64,000 bases of DNA from Actinomadura hallensis (GTDB taxonomy: Bacteria > Actinomycetota > Actinomycetes > Streptosporangiales > Streptosporangiaceae), in contig NZ_VFPO01000001.1 of assembly GCF_006716765.1 (NCBI RefSeq), forward strand, positions 3,844,001 through 3,908,000. Reading direction: 5' to 3'. The notes under the pieces are model-generated. The model saw only the letters and a program-made list of their open reading frames with translations. It was not told the DNA's origin and searched no databases. The position numbers were made by a program, and so were the translations under genes. Below, piece by piece: positions 59,790 through 64,000 of the stretch; positions within the stretch are counted from its first letter, which is position 1; every line of letters starts with the position of its first letter.

Positions 59790-61175
59790 TCAGCCGGCGT
59801 GGGGAAGATGCTGTCCGTTGTGCTGCCGGGGGCGTCTCGCCGGGTCGGTGGCGAGCGGGTCGCCGCCGTCCAGGGACGATCCGCCGACCGGGGGGACCGT
59901 GTGCAGTCCCGTCGGCGGTTCCCGGTCGATGACGGGGCGGGGGCCGCCCGGCCGGGGCGCGTCGGCGAGCGCGGTGAGCGCGTCGACGCGGCGGCGGGCC
60001 CGTTCGGCCTCGGCGCGGGCGGCGTCGCGTTCGGCGGTCAGCGCCGCCACCGCGGCCCGCAGTTCCTCGGCGGTGCGGGTCAGCTGCCAGTTGTGCTGCT
60101 CGAACTCGCGTGCCCGCGCGTGGATCTGGTCGCGGTCGGCGACGGCCTGGCCGCGTTTGGCCTCCGCGTCGCGGACGGCGGAGCGCAGGTCCTCGGTGGC
60201 GCGCTTGGCCGCCTCCATCTCGGCGCCCTGCCCCTCCAGGAGGGCCTCGTTCTCGGCCAGGCGGCCGTGCAGGGAGACCAGTTCCGCGCGGGCGCTCTCC
60301 AGGGAGGCGAGGAGCTCGGCCTCGCGGGAGGCGACGCGGTCGCGTTCGCGTTCCGCGGCGAGCCGGGCCGCGTTGGCGGCCTCGGCCTCGTCCTTGGCCT
60401 CCTGGCATTCCTTCCTGGCGGCGTCGCGTTCGGCGGTGAGGCGCTCGGCCTCGGCGCGGGCGGCGGCGGCCTCCTGCTCGGCGGCCTCCGCGCGGGCGCG
60501 GGCACTGGCGGTCTCCCGCCACGCGACCTCCGCCTGCCGCTGCGACGCGTCGCGTTCCCGCTGCGCGATCGCGACGTGCCCGGCGGCCTCGGCGCGGGCC
60601 TCGGCGATGCGCCGTTCGACGCCGGAGACGCTCAGCTCGGACATGAGGGACCCGGCGAGCCGGTCCGCGGCGCCCTCGAGCCGCTCGACCATCTCCCAGG
60701 CCCAGGCGACCTGCCCGGTGAGCCCGGGGGACTGCATGCCGCGTTCGCGGCTCTCGCGCGCGGCACGCTCGCACTCCCCGTCGTTGTCCTGGCAGTACCG
60801 GACGGTGCGGGCGCCGCGCACCGGCTGCGGCACGGGCCGTCCGCAGCCGGCGCACGGCCATACCGCCACCGGGTCGCCGAGGCGTGCGAGCCCGGCGCGG
60901 TCTTCGGCGTCGCCCGGCGCCGCCGGCTCGGCGGGCGGGCCGGGCGGGGGCACCGCCGCCGCGTCGGCGTACCGCTGCGCGCCGTCCGCGGGCGGCCGCG
61001 CCGCGTCCGGATCGCCGGCGTTCCCCGATCCGGGCGGCGGGTCCGCGGGAGGCGTCCCGTGGGACGCCGCGGGGTCGCCGTAGGCGGGGGCGTCCGTGAT
61101 GACGGGAAGGTCGGTCTTCGTCGTGGCGGCGGTCGGGGCGTCGTCGTCGAGCGGGGCGACCTTCTGGTCCTTCAT
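59790..61175 (-). CDS. Zinc-finger and long coiled-coil protein
   Basis: A 461-residue protein with a Pro/Ala-rich first 100 residues, then a Cys cluster (WPCAGCGRPVPQ and VRYCQDNDGEC, about 107-136) fit to bind zinc. A helical domain follows (VAWAWEMVERLEGAADRLAG), then a coiled coil of about 200 residues (HVAIAQRERDASQRQAEVAW to about 400) rich in Ala, Glu and Arg, and a disordered tail. The design resembles KfrA-like actinomycete proteins that organise DNA or large assemblies; the function is inferred only. No ribosome site is seen, so it may be leaderless. Confidence 0.7.
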   Translation of the reverse strand: MKDQKVAPLDDDAPTAATTKTDLPVITDAPAYGDPAASHGTPPADPPPGSGNAGDPDAARPPADGAQRYADAAAVPPPGPPAEPAAPGDAEDRAGLARLGDPVAVWPCAGCGRPVPQPVRGARTVRYCQDNDGECERAARESRERGMQSPGLTGQVAWAWEMVERLEGAADRLAGSLMSELSVSGVERRIAEARAEAAGHVAIAQRERDASQRQAEVAWRETASARARAEAAEQEAAAARAEAERLTAERDAARKECQEAKDEAEAANAARLAAERERDRVASREAELLASLESARAELVSLHGRLAENEALLEGQGAEMEAAKRATEDLRSAVRDAEAKRGQAVADRDQIHARAREFEQHNWQLTRTAEELRAAVAALTAERDAARAEAERARRRVDALTALADAPRPGGPRPVIDREPPTGLHTVPPVGGSSLDGGDPLATDPARRPRQHNGQHLPHAG

Positions 61176-61264
61176 GTGCCGTTGTACGCACGAACCCCCG
61201 GAAGCGTTCGACGGTCACGGCGACGACTTCCGGACCGCCCTTCCCGCGGGCCCCTCGGGCGCGT

Positions 61265-62812
61265 TCAGCCCGCGTGCTCCCCCAGGTAGTCCTCCCTCAC
61301 GCGGCGCCGGCTGAGCTTCCCGGAGGGGGTGCGCGGCAGCGACGCGCGGAACTCGACGCGGCGCGGGTGCTTCAGCTTCGCCAGCCGGGGCTCGCAGTGG
61401 GCGAGCAGGTCGGCGGCCAGGTCGTCGCCGGGTGCGGCGCCGTCGGCGGGCTCCACGAGCGCGACGACGATCTGCCCCCAGTCCTCGTCGGGGACGCCGA
61501 TGACGACGACGTCGCCGACCGCCGGGTGCTGCAGCAGCGCGTTCTCGATCTCGGCCGGGTAGATGTTGACGCCGCCGGAGATGATGAGGTCGGTGCGGCG
61601 GTCGCTCATGTAGAGCCAGCCGTCCTCGTCGAGGTGCCCGAGGTCGCCGGGCGTGTAGAAGTCGCCGCGCATGGCGGACGCGGTCTTCTCCGGGTCCCCG
61701 TGGTACTCGAAACCGGGCTGCCCGCTCGCGTAGATCAGGCCGGTCTCCCCCGGCGGCAGCTCCGCGCCGTCCGGGTCGAGGATCTTGATCTGGACGCCGT
61801 CGACCGCGCGCCCCACGGTGCCGGGGCGGGCGAGCCACTGCTCGGGGGTGGCGACGACGACCGGTCCGCTCTCGGTGGAGCCGTAGTACTCGTAGAGGAC
61901 GGGCCCCCACCAGTCCATCATCCGCTGCTTGGTCTCGACGGGGATCGGCGCCGCGCTGTGGTACACCTGCCGCAGCGACGACACGTCGTAACGGGAGCGG
62001 ACGTCGTCCGGCAGCGCGAGCATGCGGTGGAACATCGTCGGCACCATGAACGAGTTCGTCACGCCGTGCCGCTGGATCAGCTCCAGCGCCGGCTCGGGGC
62101 TGAAGTGCGACGCGACGACGAGGGCGTGGCCGAGGTTGAGCGACAGCAGGGCGTGGACGCACGGCGCGGAGTGGTACAGCGGGCCGATGGCGAGGTGCAC
62201 CTCGTCGCCGGCCTGGAGGCCGAGGTGGCGGATCAGCGTCTGCCGCATGACGTCGATCACCAGTTCCGGCGGGACGTCGAGCAGCGGCCGCCGGACGCCC
62301 TTCGGGCGGCCCGTCGTCCCGGACGTGTAGAGCATGATCGAGCCCATCTGCCGCTTGCCGGGCGGCTCGGGGCTGCCCGCGGCGCACAGCGCCGCCATGG
62401 AGCCGTAGCCCTCGGCGGGGTCGACGCTGAGCCGGCCTTCGGCGGGGATGCCCGCCTCGTCGGCAGCCCTCGTCACGGCGCCGGCGAACGCGTTCTCGGT
62501 CACGACGGCCTTGGCGCCGCTGTCGGCGAGGATGTACCCGATCTCGGGGGCGGTCAGGTGGCGGCTCGCGGGAACGAGGTAGAGGCCGCCCTGGAACGCG
62601 GCCAGCAGGACGGTGAGGAACTCCGGCCGGTTGCTCAGGACGGTCGCCAGCGCGTCGCCTGGGCGCAGCCCCAGTTCGCCCAGCGCGTGCGACAGCCGGT
62701 TCACCTCGGCGTGGAGCTCGCCGTAGGACGTCGGTTCACCGGGGGCCAGGAAGGCCGGGCGGTCCGGGTGATTCTTCGCGATCTCGTAGAAGCCGACACC
62801 CTCGACGCCCAT
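61265..62812 (-). CDS. Acyl-CoA synthetase (AMP-forming, FadD-like)
   Basis: A 515-residue ANL-superfamily ligase that activates a carboxylic acid with ATP and CoA. The P-loop is MLYTSGTTGRPKGV, A5-like motif YEYYGSTESG, A7/A8 motifs GDFYTPGDLGHLDEDGWLYM and DRRTDLIISGGVNIYPAEIE, and the catalytic C-terminal Lys lies in LPRTPSGKLSRR. GAGGAG precedes the ATG. It lies 57 bases downstream of the TetR gene and opposite an acyl-CoA carboxylase gene, suggesting one acid-degradation pathway under TetR. Chain length is not readable. Confidence 0.92.
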   Translation of the reverse strand: MGVEGVGFYEIAKNHPDRPAFLAPGEPTSYGELHAEVNRLSHALGELGLRPGDALATVLSNRPEFLTVLLAAFQGGLYLVPASRHLTAPEIGYILADSGAKAVVTENAFAGAVTRAADEAGIPAEGRLSVDPAEGYGSMAALCAAGSPEPPGKRQMGSIMLYTSGTTGRPKGVRRPLLDVPPELVIDVMRQTLIRHLGLQAGDEVHLAIGPLYHSAPCVHALLSLNLGHALVVASHFSPEPALELIQRHGVTNSFMVPTMFHRMLALPDDVRSRYDVSSLRQVYHSAAPIPVETKQRMMDWWGPVLYEYYGSTESGPVVVATPEQWLARPGTVGRAVDGVQIKILDPDGAELPPGETGLIYASGQPGFEYHGDPEKTASAMRGDFYTPGDLGHLDEDGWLYMSDRRTDLIISGGVNIYPAEIENALLQHPAVGDVVVIGVPDEDWGQIVVALVEPADGAAPGDDLAADLLAHCEPRLAKLKHPRRVEFRASLPRTPSGKLSRRRVREDYLGEHAG

Positions 62813-62869
62813 GCGGCACTCCTCAGTCCGGGGTCAGATGGTCAAGAAATGACCGTTGATCCATCTGAC

Positions 62870-63490
62870 CTAGCCGGCCGCGCCCGCGTCAAGCGTCAGG
62901 GCGGCCCTGGCCATGGTGTGCAGGAGGGCGGCCATCGCCGGCCGGTCCAGCTCGGTGGCGCTGCGCGGCGTGGAGTTGAGCAGGCCGAAGCAGGCGTGGA
63001 CGGCCGCGCGGATGCGCTCGTCCGGCTGGCGGGGGTGCAGGCGGCGCAGCACGGCGACCCACTCCTCCACGTAGGCGCGCTGCAGGCGGCGGATCCGGTG
63101 GCGCTGCGGCTCGGGGACGTTGTCCAGCTCCCGCTCGTGGACGGTGATCAGCGCGGGGTTGTCGAGGGCGAACGCGATGTGCCACTGCAGCAGGGCGTCC
63201 AGGGCGCGGCCGGGGTCGGGATCGGCGGCGCGGCGGACGCCCTCGGCGAGGAGCCGCTCGCTGATGTCGAGGAGCATCTCGGCGAGGACGGCCTCCTTGC
63301 CGCTGAAGTGCCGGTAGAGGGCGGGGCCGGTGAGCCCGACGGCGCGGCCGAGGTCGCCGATCGACACCCCGTGGTAGCCGCGGCGGGCGAACAGCTCGGC
63401 CGCGGCGCCGAGGATCTCGGCCCGGCGCGGGTTGGGCGGGCCCGCCGGGGATTCGGGCCCCTGTGCGGCCCCGGCGCGGCGGGACGTCAT
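62870..63490 (-). CDS. TetR-family regulator of the acyl-CoA synthetase/carboxylase genes
   Basis: A 206-residue regulator. The helix-turn-helix region is AAELFARRGYHGVSIGDLGR followed by AVGLTGPALYRHFSGKEAVL; the larger C-terminal domain is of the acyl-CoA-responsive kind often found with such genes (judged by context). It is divergent from the carboxylase gene, with two palindromic operators in the 77-base space. Confidence 0.9.
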   Translation of the reverse strand: MTSRRAGAAQGPESPAGPPNPRRAEILGAAAELFARRGYHGVSIGDLGRAVGLTGPALYRHFSGKEAVLAEMLLDISERLLAEGVRRAADPDPGRALDALLQWHIAFALDNPALITVHERELDNVPEPQRHRIRRLQRAYVEEWVAVLRRLHPRQPDERIRAAVHACFGLLNSTPRSATELDRPAMAALLHTMARAALTLDAGAAG

Positions 63491-63512
63491 GCGGCCAGTC
63501 TAGACGAATGCT

Positions 63513-63528
63513 GTTAACGAGCATTAAC
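63513..63528. promoter_or_regulatory. TetR operator copy 1 (imperfect)
   Basis: GTTAACGAGCATTAAC differs at two positions from the perfect palindrome 25 bases further right. It lies 23 bases before the tetR start codon and so likely controls tetR and the acyl-CoA synthetase. Confidence 0.75.
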
Positions 63529-63537
63529 ATCGGCGTT

Positions 63538-63553
63538 GTTAACGATCGTTAAC
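63538..63553. promoter_or_regulatory. TetR operator copy 2 (perfect palindrome)
   Basis: GTTAACGATCGTTAAC is its own reverse complement. It ends 14 bases before the carboxylase start codon. The centre-to-centre distance to copy 1 is 25 bases, so the two sites do not overlap and probably serve the two divergent promoters. Confidence 0.85.
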
Positions 63554-63567
63554 CGGGAAGGGGGGTC

Positions 63568-64000
63568 ATGAGCGGACCCGAACTCGGCTCCCGCGCCGAC
63601 ACGACGTCCGAGACGTTCAAGACGAACGCCGCGCACAACGAGGCCCTCGTCGCGGAACTGCGCGAGCACATCGACCGGGCGGGCCGCGGCGGCCCCGAGC
63701 GGGCCCGCGAGCGGCACGTCGCGCGCGGCAAGCTGCTCCCCCGCGACCGCGTCGACACCCTCCTCGACCCGGGATCCCCCTTCCTGGAGCTGTCGCCCCT
63801 CGCCGCGCACGGGATGTACGACGACGAGGCCCCCGGCGCCGGGATCATCACGGGCGTCGGCCGGATCTCCGGCCGCGAATGCGTGGTCGTCGCGAACGAC
63901 GCCACCGTCAAGGGCGGCACGTACTACCCGATGACGGTGAAGAAGCACCTGCGCGCCCAGGAGGTCGCGCTGCACAACCGGCTGCCCTGCGTCTACCTGG
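63568..64000 (+). CDS. Acyl-CoA carboxylase, carboxyltransferase (beta) subunit; C-terminus off the window
   Basis: The first 144 residues of a biotin-dependent carboxylase beta subunit of the methylcrotonyl-/propionyl-type group. The start [40 protein letters not shown] and [20 protein letters not shown] are typical, the last matching the acyl-CoA carboxylase signature close to MccB (Mtb AccD1). The ATG has GAAGGGGGG upstream. Its partner alpha subunit is expected to the right. Which acyl-CoA it uses cannot be fixed from this fragment; methylcrotonyl-CoA is the best guess. Confidence 0.9.
   Translation, partial: MSGPELGSRADTTSETFKTNAAHNEALVAELREHIDRAGRGGPERARERHVARGKLLPRDRVDTLLDPGSPFLELSPLAAHGMYDDEAPGAGIITGVGRISGRECVVVANDATVKGGTYYPMTVKKHLRAQEVALHNRLPCVYL

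Noticed and set aside
61274..63517. Plus-strand open frame of 747 codons
   Set aside because: Antisense to the acyl-CoA synthetase and TetR genes; no recognisable domain.

Overview
The window is high-GC DNA with many GTG starts, frequent 4-base ATGA/GTGA gene overlaps, several likely leaderless starts and F420-, IclR-, TetR- and ECF-type genes. This fits a mycelial actinomycete, probably of the Streptosporangiales/Actinomadura kind (inferred from gene content only). No tRNA, rRNA, CRISPR array or intact insertion sequence was seen.

Region 1 (1-12.5 kb) looks like a hypoxia/energy-stress island. It holds a GNAT/acyl-CoA synthetase (protein-acetyltransferase type), a broken P-type ATPase, five double-domain universal stress proteins, a GH65 glycoside phosphorylase and a zinc alcohol dehydrogenase. 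At least three intergenic regions, and a fourth in front of a CBS-BON gene at 44.1 kb, carry palindromes resembling the DosR/DevR box. The regulator itself is not in the window.

Region 2 (13-19.4 kb) is a meta-cleavage operon for 3-(3-hydroxyphenyl)propionate (MHS transporter, mhpC, mhpA, mhpB). It is read away from a divergent IclR regulator, with a perfect inverted repeat between them. Region 3 (19.8-28.6 kb) holds a thioesterase with a small putative DNA-binding protein under an 18-bp palindrome, a P450 with a DUF574 methyltransferase, a divergent LysR/MFS pair, several hypotheticals, a frameshifted DinB gene and a secreted PHB depolymerase.

Region 4 (28.7-34.5 kb) is rich in sigma factors. 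A three-gene operon encodes a nucleotidyl-cyclase-like domain fused to an ECF sigma factor, flanked by two small unknown proteins. This is the most unusual system in the window. Next come a GH15 enzyme overlapping a small membrane protein, and an ECF sigma factor with a DUF6596-type tail paired with a YCII/DGPF protein.

Region 5 (34.6-48.7 kb) has a secreted L-type-lectin-like protein, a DUF1275 membrane protein, a TetR-MFS-SDR operon with two matching operators, an old-yellow-enzyme homologue, an SRPBCC protein, a secreted S1 protease, a DUF72 protein, the CBS-BON protein, two esterases and a phthalate-dioxygenase-type reductase. Region 6 (48.7-55.9 kb) is loose and partly decayed: about 1.6 kb with no recognisable gene, a YjbR protein, a DUF559-like protein with a low-complexity insert, a truncated sigma factor, a frameshifted and shortened hypothetical, an F420-type oxidoreductase and a LOG/TIGR00725 remnant.

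Region 7 (55.9-64 kb) is a cobalamin riboswitch followed by btuF-btuC-btuD-cbiZ, ending in a strong hairpin. After it come a zinc-finger/coiled-coil protein and an acyl-CoA synthetase-TetR pair divergent from an acyl-CoA carboxylase beta subunit. Two copies of a GTTAAC-type palindrome lie in that divergent promoter.
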